DNA from: Erythrobacter sp. YJ-T3-07
Lineage (GTDB): Bacteria > Pseudomonadota > Alphaproteobacteria > Sphingomonadales > Sphingomonadaceae
DNA: 64,000 nt
Reading direction: 5' to 3'
Assembly: GCF_015999305.1 (NCBI RefSeq)
Contig: NZ_JAEAGP010000001.1
Span: 2,569,001-2,633,000, forward strand
Of this stretch, positions 46,901-58,467 are shown one piece after another; within the stretch, counting starts at the first letter, position 1; every line of letters starts with the position of its first letter. Under the pieces are notes generated by a model. It saw only the letters and a list, made by a program, of their open reading frames with translations, ran no database searches and was not told where the DNA came from. A program made the translations under genes and the position numbers.

Positions 46901-48742
46901 ATGCGCAAAATTTCGAGTTTTCTGGCTTCGGGCATCGCAGCAGGTGCGCTGATCGCCAGCCCGGCGCTGGCGCAGGACAGCCCGCCCCCGCTCAACCCTG
47001 CGGACACCGCCGACAACGCGACGCAGGGAATCGGTGCGGGCGCGCGGCCTGTGGGTGCGGACTGGAGCCGCTCCCCGGTGGCCGCCCCGCACGGGATGGC
47101 CGCGACCGCGCATCCGCTGGCGACACAGGTTGCGCTCGACATCCTCAAGGCGGGTGGCAGCGCGGTCGACGCGGCGATCGCCGCCAACGCCGCGCTGGGC
47201 CTGATGGAGCCGACTGGGAACGGCATCGGTGGCGACCTGTTCGCGATCATCTACGACCCCAAGACCGACAAGCTTTACGGCATCAACGGATCGGGCCGCA
47301 GCCCCTCGGGGCAGACTCTGGACCAGCTGAAGGAAAAGCTGGGGCCGGATGCGGCCGCGATTCCGCCGGTGGGGCCCTTGCCGATCACCATTCCCGGCAC
47401 GGTCGATGCCTGGTTCGACATGCACGATCGCTTCGGCAAGCTGCCAATGACCGAGATACTCGCGCCTGCGATCACCTACGCACGCGAAGGGCATCCGGTG
47501 GCCCCGGTGATTGCGATGTATCTTGACCGTTCGCTCGCCGCCTACGAGGCGCGGCTCAAGCGGTTCGATTTCGACTTCGACAATGCCCGCGCGACCTGGT
47601 TCGCCGATGGAGATGCGCCTGAGCCGGGCGAGATGTTCAAGAACCCCGATCTCGCCAACACGCTGGAGCGGATCGCGCGCAATGGGCGCGACGAGTACTA
47701 CGAAGGCGAAACCGCGCGGATCATCGTCGACTATCTGCGCGAACAGGGCAGCGCGTTCACGATGGCGGACTTCGCCAACCATGACAGCGAATGGGTCGAT
47801 GTCTCGTGCGTCGCCTATCGCAAGGGATACGAGCTGTGCGAACTGCCGCCCAACAGCCAGGGCTTCGCCGCGCTGCAGATGGTCAATATCCTGAAGAATG
47901 TGGACCTGTCGCAGTGGGAGCGCGGATCGCCGCAAGTGATCCACTATATCACCGAAGCCAAGCGCCTCGCGTTCGAGGATGTCGCCCGCTTCTACGCCGA
48001 TCCCGACTTCGCCGCCGCGCCTCAGGCCCTGCTGAGCGATGCCTACGGGCGCGAGCGTTTCGCGCTGATCGATCCGGAGCGTGCCACGCCCGCTTTCGGG
48101 CCGGGCGAGCCCAAGCTGGAGGGTGAAGGCGACACCACCTACCTCACCGTGGCGGATAAGGACGGGATGATGGTCAGCCTGATCCAGTCCAATTATCGCG
48201 GCATGGGCGGTGGGCTGGTCGCGCCGGGGCTGGGCTTCATGTTCCAGGATCGCGGCGAACTGTTCAGCCTCGATCCCGAACATCCCAATGCCTACGCACC
48301 CAGCAAGCGGCCCTTCCACACGATCATTCCGGCCTTCGTGAAGAAAGACGGCAAGCCGTTCATGACGCTGGGGCTGATGGGCGGCGGGATGCAGCCGCAG
48401 GGGCACGTGCAGATCCTGGTCAACCTCGTCGACTACGGGATGAACCTGCAGGAGGCGGGCGATGCCGCGCGGCTGATGCACGATGGCGGTCGCCAGCCGA
48501 CCGACGCGCTGGCAGGCAGCGCCGCCGATACCGTCGATATCGACAATCTGGGCGTGCTGATGGTCGAACCCGGTATCCCCATTGCGACCGTGGAGGCGCT
48601 GCGTGCGATGGGCCACAATGTCGAGGTGGAGACCACCGGCATCCCGTTCGGCGGCTATCAGGCGATCGCCCGCGATGCCGAGAGCGGCGTCTATGTCGGC
48701 GCGACCGAGATGCGCAAGGACGGCCAGGCCTCGGGCTATTGA
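46901..48742 (+). CDS. ggt: Gamma-glutamyltransferase
   Basis: 613-residue periplasmic gamma-glutamyltranspeptidase with signal peptide MRKISSFLASGIAAGALIASPALAQ. It cleaves or transfers the gamma-glutamyl group of glutathione and related compounds. The heavy chain holds HPLATQVALDILKAGGSAVDAAIAANAALG, and the autoprocessing site with the Thr nucleophile is in GEGDTTYLTVADKDGMMVSLIQ. The conserved SNYRGMGGG and GLMGGGMQPQGHVQ are present. AGGGGAGTAGAG precedes the ATG. It converges on ppc with a GC-rich hairpin between. Might supply glutamate or cysteinylglycine during glutathione salvage. Confidence 0.95.
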   Translation: MRKISSFLASGIAAGALIASPALAQDSPPPLNPADTADNATQGIGAGARPVGADWSRSPVAAPHGMAATAHPLATQVALDILKAGGSAVDAAIAANAALGLMEPTGNGIGGDLFAIIYDPKTDKLYGINGSGRSPSGQTLDQLKEKLGPDAAAIPPVGPLPITIPGTVDAWFDMHDRFGKLPMTEILAPAITYAREGHPVAPVIAMYLDRSLAAYEARLKRFDFDFDNARATWFADGDAPEPGEMFKNPDLANTLERIARNGRDEYYEGETARIIVDYLREQGSAFTMADFANHDSEWVDVSCVAYRKGYELCELPPNSQGFAALQMVNILKNVDLSQWERGSPQVIHYITEAKRLAFEDVARFYADPDFAAAPQALLSDAYGRERFALIDPERATPAFGPGEPKLEGEGDTTYLTVADKDGMMVSLIQSNYRGMGGGLVAPGLGFMFQDRGELFSLDPEHPNAYAPSKRPFHTIIPAFVKKDGKPFMTLGLMGGGMQPQGHVQILVNLVDYGMNLQEAGDAARLMHDGGRQPTDALAGSAADTVDIDNLGVLMVEPGIPIATVEALRAMGHNVEVETTGIPFGGYQAIARDAESGVYVGATEMRKDGQASGY

Positions 48743-48746
48743 GGGA

Positions 48747-48773
48747 GGGGGCGGGCCTCTTCGGCCCCGCCCC
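48747..48773. terminator. GC-rich hairpin between ggt and ppc
   Basis: GGGGCGGGCC and GGCCCCGCCCC form a strong stem with one bulged C and a TCTTC loop, 4 bases after the ggt stop and 13 bases before the ppc stop on the other strand. A TTCTTC tract follows on the plus strand. It probably ends transcription in both directions. Confidence 0.65.
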
Positions 48774-48785
48774 TTCTTCATCACC

Positions 48786-51452
48786 TCAGCCGCTGTTGCG
48801 CAGCGCGGTCGCGATCGCGTTGATCGACAGCTGGATGCCCTCGGCAATCCGTTCGTCCGGCTCGCCGCCACGATGCCGCTTGAGCAGCTCGACCTGCAAC
48901 AGGTTGAGCGGTTCGATATAGGGCAGCCGCAGCCGGATCGACGCATCGAGCCGGGGCGAATTTTCGAGCAGGAAAGACTGCCCGGTCGCATCCAGCAGCG
49001 CATCATGCGTGCGTTGCCATTCGTCGCGGATCGCCCCGAAGACGCCCTTCGCCAGATCGCGATCCTCGACCAGTTCGCTGTAACGCTCGGCAATGCCCAT
49101 GTCGGATTTGGCGAGCACCATTTCCATATTGGCGAGCGCGTTGCGCAGGAACGGCCATTCGCGCGCCATTTCGCGCAGCAGCGCCTTGTCTTCGAACTGC
49201 GAGAGCGCGGTGCCGACGCCGTACCAGCCGGGCAGCATCACCCGCGCCTGGCTCCACGAGAAGACCCACGGAATCGCGCGCAGATTCTCGATTCGGTCGT
49301 CCGACTTGCGGCTTGCCGGGCGCGAGCCGATCTTGAGCGTGGCGATCTCCGCGATCGGCGTCATCTGGCGGAAGAAACCGACGAACCCGTCGGTGCCGTA
49401 GACCAGATTGCGGTAGGTCGAGAATGCGGTGTCGGACACCGCATCCATTGCCTCGGCATACCGCCGGTAGTCGCCAGACGGCACCCGCTCCGGCTCCAGC
49501 GTGGCGAGCATCGCGGCGGTAACCATCGCGTCGAGATTGACCGCTGCAACTTCCGGAGTGCCGTATTTCGCGGCGATCACCTCACCTTGTTCGGTAATGC
49601 GGATGCGACCGTTGACCGTGCCCGAAGGCTGGCCGCGGATCGCTTCGAACGCGGAGCCGCCACCGCGCCCGACCGAGCCGCCGCGCCCGTGGAACAGCTG
49701 CATCGTCACACCCGCTTCGGTGAAGACCGGCGCCAGCGCCTCGCTCGCCCGCGCGAGCATCCAGCTGGAGGTGAGGAAGCCGCCGTCCTTGTTGGAGTCG
49801 GAATAGCCGATCATCACTTCCTGGTGGCCTACCGCGCTGGTCATGGCGGCGATTTCCGGCAGGCCGAAATAGCGGCGCATGACATCGGGCGCATTTTCAA
49901 GGTCGCCGATCGTCTCGAACAGCGGGACCGCCTGAATCGCGCTGTGCGGCGTCTCGCCCGCACGGTAGAGGCCCACTTCCTTGAGCAGGATGTGCACTTC
50001 GAGCAGGTCGGACACCGTCTCCGCCATCGAGACGACATATTGCGTGATGCAGTGCGGGCCGAAACGGGCATGCGCCTGCGCCGCCGCCTCAAGGATCGCC
50101 AGTTCCTTGGTCGTCTCCTCGCCATAGTCCATCCACGGAGAGCGAAGGGGCCGCGCGCTGGCGAGTTCGCTGCGCAGCAGGGCGATACGCGCGTCCTCGT
50201 CGAGCGAAGCGTAGTCCGCTTCCACGCCCGCGTTGGCGAGCAATTCTCCGACCACACGCTCGTGCACCGCGCTGTTCTGCCGCAGGTCGAGCGTGGCGAG
50301 ATGGAAGCCGAAGGTGCGCACCGCCCGCACCAGCCGCCCCAGCGCGCCCTGCGAGGCGAGCGTCTGGCCGCCCGCCTTCGTCAAGGACCGGGCGACCACC
50401 CGCAGATCGTCCTGCAGGCCATCGGGGCTGTCATAGGGCTCTGCCGGACCGATCGCGGCGCGCGAAGGCTCCTTGCCGACCAAGTCCTCGAAGGTTGCGG
50501 CGAGGCGGTTGTAAATGCCGATAATCGCGCGGCGGTAGGGCTCGTCCTGGCGGTGCGAGGAGTCGTCCCCGCTCGCATCGGCCAGCCGCGCAAGCTCGGG
50601 ATTGACCTCGGTCAGCTCGCTCGACAGCGAAAGCTCGCCGCCCAGCTTGTGGAGCGCGTCGAGATAGTATTCGATCACGGTTTCCGCAGCGAAGGCCTGC
50701 GCGAAACGCAGCGAATCCGCAGTCACATAGGGGTTGCCGTCACGGTCGCCGCCGATCCAGCTGCCGACCCGCAGGAAGCTGGCCGGGCGGCTGCCCAGCG
50801 CATCCTCCCAGCGGCGATAGAGCACGGGAATCGCGGGCAGGAAGCTGTCGCGCATGAAGGAAATCGCGTTCTCGACCTCGTCGGTCACGAACAGCCGCTC
50901 TCGCCGCAGCGTGCGGGTGTGCCACAGCAGCGCGATCTGGCGGATGATCGATTCCTCGACATCGTCGCCCTCAGGCGTGGAGATTGCCTGCGCATCGCGC
51001 ATCCGCATCAGCTCGGCGATCCGTACCCGGTGGTCGATCACGCTCTTGCGACGCACTTCGGTGGGGTGCGCGGTGAGCACCGGCATCACCAGCGCCTGGT
51101 CGAGCATTTCGGAGACCTGCTCGCTCGAAATGCCCTGCTCCTTCAGCGAAGCCAGCGCATCGGCGAAGGGCATGTCCTGCTCCGCCATGACCCCCTCACG
51201 GTCCTCCGCAAGGTTGGCGAGCATCGAGAACAGGCCGAAGCCGCGCACAAAGGCGAGCGTATCGTCGAGGTCTAGCTGACCCAGCCGGAGGTCGACCGGC
51301 ACCTCGTTGCGATGGCGCTCGACACTGGCGGCGCGGATTTCCTCGGTCCGCTGAAACAGCTGGTCGCCGCCATGTTCGCGGATCACATCGCCCAATAGCT
51401 TGCCGAGATAGCGGATATCGGGGTTTTGCTGGATTGCGGGTCGGGTGGCGAT
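48786..51452 (-). CDS. ppc: Phosphoenolpyruvate carboxylase, with probable non-canonical ATC start
   Basis: Anaplerotic enzyme converting PEP and bicarbonate to oxaloacetate. Motifs are intact: catalytic VLTAHPTEVRRKS, RVGSWIGGDRDGNP, GYSDSNKDGGFLTS and FHGRGGSVGRGGG. The first canonical start in frame is TTG at 51395 (869 residues) with no ribosome site, and it drops the conserved NPDIRYLGKLLGDVIRE segment that precedes it in frame. An ATC at 51452 lies 7 bases after GGGAG and would give 888 residues, closer to the usual length. No ATG, GTG or TTG is in frame between. It is 29 bases after eda and the last gene of the Entner-Doudoroff operon. Confidence 0.93.
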   Translation of the reverse strand: MATRPAIQQNPDIRYLGKLLGDVIREHGGDQLFQRTEEIRAASVERHRNEVPVDLRLGQLDLDDTLAFVRGFGLFSMLANLAEDREGVMAEQDMPFADALASLKEQGISSEQVSEMLDQALVMPVLTAHPTEVRRKSVIDHRVRIAELMRMRDAQAISTPEGDDVEESIIRQIALLWHTRTLRRERLFVTDEVENAISFMRDSFLPAIPVLYRRWEDALGSRPASFLRVGSWIGGDRDGNPYVTADSLRFAQAFAAETVIEYYLDALHKLGGELSLSSELTEVNPELARLADASGDDSSHRQDEPYRRAIIGIYNRLAATFEDLVGKEPSRAAIGPAEPYDSPDGLQDDLRVVARSLTKAGGQTLASQGALGRLVRAVRTFGFHLATLDLRQNSAVHERVVGELLANAGVEADYASLDEDARIALLRSELASARPLRSPWMDYGEETTKELAILEAAAQAHARFGPHCITQYVVSMAETVSDLLEVHILLKEVGLYRAGETPHSAIQAVPLFETIGDLENAPDVMRRYFGLPEIAAMTSAVGHQEVMIGYSDSNKDGGFLTSSWMLARASEALAPVFTEAGVTMQLFHGRGGSVGRGGGSAFEAIRGQPSGTVNGRIRITEQGEVIAAKYGTPEVAAVNLDAMVTAAMLATLEPERVPSGDYRRYAEAMDAVSDTAFSTYRNLVYGTDGFVGFFRQMTPIAEIATLKIGSRPASRKSDDRIENLRAIPWVFSWSQARVMLPGWYGVGTALSQFEDKALLREMAREWPFLRNALANMEMVLAKSDMGIAERYSELVEDRDLAKGVFGAIRDEWQRTHDALLDATGQSFLLENSPRLDASIRLRLPYIEPLNLLQVELLKRHRGGEPDERIAEGIQLSINAIATALRNSG

Positions 51453-51481
51453 GGAAATTCTCCCTGGGTTGCGGATGCCTA

Positions 51482-52090
51482 CTATACCAACCGGGCCGCA
51501 GACTGTGCCCGCGCCCGGATCGCTTCCCGGTCAACCTCGCCCTGCGGCACCAGCCAGCTGCCACCCACGCACAGCACCTGCTCCAGCGCGAGCCAGTCGG
51601 CGGCGCTTTGCTGTCTTACACCGCCGGTGGGGCAGAACTTGAGCCCGCCGAACGGGCCTGCCAGTGCCTTGAGCGCAGGAATACCGCCATTGGCCTCCGC
51701 CGGGAAGAACTTGAAATGTTCGAGGCCCAGTTCGAGCCCGCGCATGATGTCGCCAGCCGTCGCGATCCCGGGCAGGAACGGCACCTGTGCGCGGATCGCT
51801 GCGCGGCCTAGCGCCTCGGTCAGGCCGGGGGAAACGATGAACTGCGCGCCCGCATCGATCGCGGCCTGCAATTGCTCCTGATCGACCACCGTGCCCGCGC
51901 CCATGATCGCGCCATCGACCTCGCGCATCGCGCGAATCGCGTCGAGAGCGACAGGGGTTCGCAGCGTCACTTCGAGCACGCGCAGGCCGCCTGCAACCAG
52001 CGCCTCGGCCATCGGCACCGCATCTTCCAGCCGGTCCACCACCAGCACCGGGATAACCGGCGCGGTGCGCATGATTTCTTCGATCGTCAT
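51482..52090 (-). CDS. eda: KDPG aldolase (2-dehydro-3-deoxy-phosphogluconate aldolase)
   Basis: 202-residue class I aldolase that splits KDPG into pyruvate and glyceraldehyde 3-phosphate, the last step of the Entner-Doudoroff pathway. The Schiff-base lysine is in LEHFKFFPAEANGGI, with PVIPVLVVDRLEDAVPMAEALVAGGLRVLEVTLRT at the N-terminus and FCPTGGV near the C-terminus. Its ATG overlaps the glk stop by 4 bases. It can also act on 4-hydroxy-2-oxoglutarate. Confidence 0.95.
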   Translation of the reverse strand: MTIEEIMRTAPVIPVLVVDRLEDAVPMAEALVAGGLRVLEVTLRTPVALDAIRAMREVDGAIMGAGTVVDQEQLQAAIDAGAQFIVSPGLTEALGRAAIRAQVPFLPGIATAGDIMRGLELGLEHFKFFPAEANGGIPALKALAGPFGGLKFCPTGGVRQQSAADWLALEQVLCVGGSWLVPQGEVDREAIRARAQSAARLV

Positions 52091-53060
52091 CCGTGTTCCT
52101 TCGCGAAGGCAGCGGCCGCGCCGAACAGGCCCGGCTGCGGGTGGGTGATCAGCTTGACGGGGATCGTGCCCATCAGGTCCGCAAAGCGCCCCTTGGCGCG
52201 AAACCGCTCGGCAAAGCCGGATCCGGGGAGGATTTCGCGCAGGCGATAGCCAAGCCCGCCGGCGATCACGACACCGCCAAAGCCGCCCTGCGCCAGCGCG
52301 AAGTCGCCCGCGATGCTACCCAGCGCGAGGCAGAACCGATCGACGGCGGCGGCGGCGAGGCTGTCGCTGCCCTCCATTCCCGCCTGCCAGATCGATACGT
52401 CGTCCATCTCGGCAACCGGCTTTCCTTCGAGCGCGGCGAGCGTTGCGTAAATCTCGACAATGCCGGGGCCGGACACCACCCGCTCTACCGAAACGCGCAT
52501 GTGGCGTTTGCGCAGGCGCGCGAGGATCGCGTCTTCGATCTGGTCGAGCGGGGCGAAATCGACATGGCCGCCCTCGGTTGGCTGCACCCGATAGCCACTG
52601 GAATCGCGCCATAAATGCGCGACGCCCAGCCCTGTGCCCGGGCCGAGCACACTCAGCGTGCCCTCCGAAGCGAGTGGCTGGTCGGGGCCTGCAAGGTGGA
52701 GAAACTGGTCATCCGGCGCCTGCGCCACCGCATGGGCCACCGCCGCAAAGTCATTCACCAGAGTGTACCGCGAAGCGCCGAGCTTTTCCTTTATCAGCGC
52801 GGGCCTGATGACCCACGGATTATTGGTGAAGCGGATCGCATCGCCACTCGTCCGGCCCGCAATTGCGAGGCTTACCGCGTCGGGTAAGTGGCCGCCTTTG
52901 CGCGCACGGTAATCCTCCCACGCGGTCTGAAAACTGACGTGATCGGCGGTGTGGAGCGTTTCCGGCTCGTCGAGCGAGATCGCTCCATCCTCGGCGATGG
53001 TCGCGATGGCGAAGCGCGCGTGGGTGCCGCCGATATCGACCGCGACCAGCTGGCGTTCGC

Positions 53061-53064
<4 letters not shown>
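52087..53064 (-). CDS. glk: Glucokinase
   Basis: 325-residue ROK-unrelated bacterial glucokinase (Glk family). It starts [20 protein letters not shown] with the phosphate-1 loop, then [27 protein letters not shown] with the sugar/ATP region, and [10 protein letters not shown] with the conserved histidine. The start is GTG at 53064, overlapping the edd stop (GTGA); the frame is open upstream, but only as antisense to edd. It phosphorylates glucose released from alpha-glucans to feed zwf. A sugar phosphotransferase system is not seen in the window. Confidence 0.93.
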
Positions 53065-54877
<1,813 letters not shown>

Positions 54878-54881
<4 letters not shown>

Positions 54882-55495
54882 TGCGCGCTCCAGTAGATGG
54901 TCACAGGGCCGCTCGCCTCGCGCAGGAAGCGCGCGACCGGCAGGTCGCTTGCACAATCCTGTGCCCGCTCGATCACCTGCTTCTTGTCCGCCCCGCGCAG
55001 CACGATGATACTTTCGCGCGGAGCCTTGGTCAGCGCGGCGAAATTCATGCTCAGACGCGGGAACGGCGCTTCGGGGGGAAGCGGATCGGGCACGGTGCGG
55101 ATCACCGCGCGTCCGGGGCGGTCTTCGGCCTGCATCTGTGGGAACAGCGAAGCGATGTGCCCATCCGTTCCCATGCCGAGCCACAACAGGTCGAGATCGG
55201 GCACCGCCATGCCCTCTTCCAGCGCGACGATCTTCGCCCCGCTGTCGCCCAGCGCGCGTTCCAGCTTGGCCTGATTGCTCGCCTCGTGATCGCGCGGCAC
55301 CTGGCGATCGTCGCCCAGCATGATCGTCGCCCCACTCCAGTCGAGCCCGCGCTCCGCCAGCTCGGCGAAGATCGCGACCGGGGTCGATCCGCCGGGCACC
55401 GCGATCACCGGCGCATCGCTGGCCCCGACCACGCGTTCGATATGGTCGGCCACCGCTTTGGCAGAGCCATCGGGTGCCCAGCGCAGATCACTCAT
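54878..55495 (-). CDS. pgl: 6-phosphogluconolactonase
   Basis: 205-residue lactonase (DevB/NagB superfamily) hydrolysing 6-phosphogluconolactone to 6-phosphogluconate. Key segments are [53 protein letters not shown] and [21 protein letters not shown]. It is slightly shorter than the typical 230 residues. The ATG is 8 bases inside the zwf 3' end, and the stop overlaps edd, indicating coupled translation. Confidence 0.95.
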
Positions 55496-56936
55496 GCCAG
55501 GTCACCCCGTCGCGCTCGGTCAGCGCGATCGCCGCGCTCGGCCCCCAGCTGCCCGCGCCGTAGCGCTTGGGCGAGGCGTCTTCCTTCGCCCAGATCGCGC
55601 GGATGCCGTCGACCCAGCGCCACTGCGCCTCGACCTCGTCACGCCGCACGAACAGCGTCGGGTCGCCATCGATCAGGTCGAGCAGCAGTCGCTCGTAGGC
55701 GATCCGACGGCGCGCCTTGGCGAAGGCATGGGTCAGCGACAGGTCCAGCGGCACTTCGCGCAAGGTCACGCCTTCGCGGTCCATGCTGGGCTGCTTGGCC
55801 ATCACCATCAGCCGCACGTATTCCTCTGGCTGTAGGCGGATCACCAGCCGGTTCGCATCCAGCCGCCCGCCGCGCCCGGCAAAGATGTTGTGCGGCACGC
55901 ATTTGAACTGGATCACGATCTCGCTGCGCCGCTCGGTCATGCGCTTGCCGGTGCGCAGGTAGAAGGGCACGCCCTGCCAGCGCCAGCTGTCGACATGCGC
56001 CTTGATCGCGACGAAGGTTTCGGTGTCGGACGCCTCCCCCAGATCGTCGGCATAGCCTTCCACCGCCTCGCCCTGCACCGCCCCGCTGCCATACTGGCCG
56101 CGGACCATTTCCTCGGGCGAAACCGGGCGCAGCGATCGCAGCACCTTCACCTTCTCGTCGCGCACGCTGGCCGCGTCGTAATCGACCGGCGGCTCCATCG
56201 CGATCAGCGCGAGCAGCTGGAGCATGTGGTTCTGGACCATGTCGCGCAGCGCGCCGGTCTCGTCGTAGAAGCCGTGCCGCCCTTCCAGCCCCACGGTCTC
56301 GCTGATGGTGATCTGCACATGGTCGATGTGGTTGGCGTTCCACAGCGGTTCGAACATCATGTTGGCGAAGCGCAGCGCCATCAGGTTCTGGACCGTTTCC
56401 TTGCCCAGATAGTGATCGATCCGGAAAATCCGGTCTTCGGCAAAGGCGCTCGCAACCGCGTCGTTGATCTTGGCCGAACTGGCGAGATCGGTGCCAAGCG
56501 GCTTTTCCAGCCCGATCCGCACGTTGTCGCCCGCCAGCCCGGCTGATTGCAGCCCCTTGATCGTGGGTTCGAACAGGAACGGCGCGGTCGACAGGAAGAT
56601 CGAGAGGCCGCCCGAGATATCGCCCAGCTTGGCGGCGAGATCGTCGAACCCCTCGATCGTCGAGGCGTCGAGCGGCTGGTATTGCAGATGCTTGAGGAAG
56701 GAGGCGATCTTGGCCTCGTCCTTGCGGTCATCGGGCAGATACTGGTCCAGCGCCTCCTTGGCGAGCGCGCGGAACTCCTCGTCGGACAGCTCGCTGCGCG
56801 CGGTGCCGACGATCCGCAGGTCCGCCGCGATCAGCTCGTCTTCGTGCAGCGCGTAGAGCGATGGCAGCAGCATCCGCTTGGCCAGATCGCCGGTCGCCCC
56901 GAACAGCAGGAGCGAGGAAGAGGGGTGTCGCTTCAA
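55488..56936 (-). CDS. zwf: Glucose-6-phosphate 1-dehydrogenase
   Basis: 482-residue NADP-dependent dehydrogenase. The coenzyme motif is LLLFGATGDLAKRMLLPSLY and the substrate motif RIDHYLGKETVQNL contains the catalytic region. Length matches the bacterial enzyme. The start is TTG at 56936 with GGGAG 8 bases before; no ATG is available in frame nearby. It is the first gene of the minus-strand operon zwf-pgl-edd-glk-eda-ppc; the 145 bases upstream (56937-57081) should hold the promoter, but I see no confident -35/-10 pair or operator there. Confidence 0.95.
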   Translation of the reverse strand: MKRHPSSSLLLFGATGDLAKRMLLPSLYALHEDELIAADLRIVGTARSELSDEEFRALAKEALDQYLPDDRKDEAKIASFLKHLQYQPLDASTIEGFDDLAAKLGDISGGLSIFLSTAPFLFEPTIKGLQSAGLAGDNVRIGLEKPLGTDLASSAKINDAVASAFAEDRIFRIDHYLGKETVQNLMALRFANMMFEPLWNANHIDHVQITISETVGLEGRHGFYDETGALRDMVQNHMLQLLALIAMEPPVDYDAASVRDEKVKVLRSLRPVSPEEMVRGQYGSGAVQGEAVEGYADDLGEASDTETFVAIKAHVDSWRWQGVPFYLRTGKRMTERRSEIVIQFKCVPHNIFAGRGGRLDANRLVIRLQPEEYVRLMVMAKQPSMDREGVTLREVPLDLSLTHAFAKARRRIAYERLLLDLIDGDPTLFVRRDEVEAQWRWVDGIRAIWAKEDASPKRYGAGSWGPSAAIALTERDGVTWHE

Positions 56937-57081
56937 AAAGGTCGCTCCCTGATAATCGTGCGGCGGAGCAATGTTCCAGCCCCCGCCAGACCGCGGCTAC
57001 CCTAAGGCAAGCATCGCCCGGATTTCCAGCCGCATAGCTATGTGATGATTTAACGCCCGGGGTGGTTCCGGCCTGCCGATC

Positions 57082-58467
57082 CTATCGCTCGCCCCCGGTC
57101 GAAAGCAGGCGGAAGCCCCATGCGGGCAGCGAAACGGTGTCGCCCGCCGCGATGGTAACCGCGTCTCCGTCACGAAATTCGCGGTAGGTGCCCGCCGCCA
57201 GCCCGTCCGCCAGCCTCGCCTCGACCGGCCGATCGGACAGGTTGAACAGGCCGACCACCTTGTTGCCCCCCTTCTGCCGGACCCAGCCGAACAGCTGCTG
57301 CGGCCTGTCGTTGACGACCTGCTGCATCACCGCGCCCCACTGCCCGTTGTCGAGCGCGGGGTTGGCGGTGCGAAAGGCGATCAGGTCCTTCAGCAAGTCC
57401 CCATAATCGCAGCCTTCGCGCTGGCTCCAGTCGATCGGGTCTTTCTCGAAGAAGGCGAGGCGGTGGGCGTTGCACGCCTCCATCCCGTTATGGACCAGAG
57501 GCAGGCCTTCGCCGGTAAAGGCCAGCGCGGTCAGCGCTTCCAGCCCGTCTCCGTAATTCTCGTAGATCGTGCCTTCCCACGCATTGCTGTCGTGGTTCTC
57601 GATATAGGTCAGGCGCATCGCCTCGCGCGGCCACAGGCTCTCGTTCTCGGCGTAGTAGCCGAACAGCGCGGTCGCATCCGCCTCGCCCTTGGCGATCCGC
57701 TTTCCGGTATGGTGCCAGTCCCACGCGTAGGTCGCATCGAAGGCGGCACGGTGGTGGACGGTCTGCTGCACCTCGCCCAGCATGAAGACCGGGCGGATCG
57801 CATCGAGCCGCGCGCGCATCGTCTCCCAGAAGTCGATCGGGACATAGCCGGCGACATCAGCGCGATAGCCGTCCACGCCGAATTCGCGGACCCAGTATTC
57901 CATCGCCTTGCCGACATGCTCGCGCACGCCGGGCTTGCTCCAGTCGAGGTCGATGATGTCGGACCAGTCCCACCACGGGGTCGGGCGGAAGTGACCGTCC
58001 CAGGTCTTCTCGTACCAGTCGGGGTGCTCGCTCGCGAGGGCATTGTCCCACGCGGTGTGGTTGGCCACCAGGTCGAGGATGACGTGGAAGCCCTGCGCGT
58101 GGGCGGCGTCGATGAAGTTGCGCAGATCCTGCTCGGTCCCGAACTCGGGATTGACCGCGTAGTAGTCACGCACGGAATAGGGGCTGCCCAGAGTGCCCTT
58201 GCGGTTGACCTCGCCGATGGGGTGGATCGGCATCAGCCACAATATGTCGACGCCCAGTTCCTTCAGCCGCGGCAGTTCCTTCTGCGCGGCGGCGAAGGTG
58301 CCCTCCGGGGTAAATTGCCGGGTGTTGATCTGGTAGAGGACCGCATCGCGGCTCCATTCGGGATGCTCGATCTCGACGAAAGGCTGCGGTTGCCACGGAT
58401 CGGCGGGCTGCGCGGCGGCTGGCGCTGCGGCGCACGCCAGCAGCGCGGCGATGGCGAGCTTACGCAT
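57082..58467 (-). CDS. Secreted alpha-amylase family (GH13) glycoside hydrolase
   Basis: 461-residue periplasmic alpha-glucan hydrolase. Signal peptide MRKLAIAALLACAAAPAAAQ, then a GH13 TIM barrel: region I LDLVANH, region II GYRADVAG with nucleophile D204, region III FMLGEVQ with acid/base E232 and region IV IENHDSN with D293. A short C-terminal beta domain ends the protein. It starts 8 bases inside the MFS transporter gene end. It probably trims maltodextrins after TonB-dependent uptake, delivering sugars to the transporter. Confidence 0.93.
   Translation of the reverse strand: MRKLAIAALLACAAAPAAAQPADPWQPQPFVEIEHPEWSRDAVLYQINTRQFTPEGTFAAAQKELPRLKELGVDILWLMPIHPIGEVNRKGTLGSPYSVRDYYAVNPEFGTEQDLRNFIDAAHAQGFHVILDLVANHTAWDNALASEHPDWYEKTWDGHFRPTPWWDWSDIIDLDWSKPGVREHVGKAMEYWVREFGVDGYRADVAGYVPIDFWETMRARLDAIRPVFMLGEVQQTVHHRAAFDATYAWDWHHTGKRIAKGEADATALFGYYAENESLWPREAMRLTYIENHDSNAWEGTIYENYGDGLEALTALAFTGEGLPLVHNGMEACNAHRLAFFEKDPIDWSQREGCDYGDLLKDLIAFRTANPALDNGQWGAVMQQVVNDRPQQLFGWVRQKGGNKVVGLFNLSDRPVEARLADGLAAGTYREFRDGDAVTIAAGDTVSLPAWGFRLLSTGGER

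Noticed and set aside
46775..49093. 772-codon open frame on the minus strand opposite ggt
   Set aside because: Antisense to a clear gamma-glutamyltransferase with signal peptide and catalytic site; no motif in the translation.
51482..51490. TATAGT as a possible -10 box for ppc
   Set aside because: It overlaps the eda stop codon, and no -35 box at the right distance was seen, so readthrough from eda is simpler.
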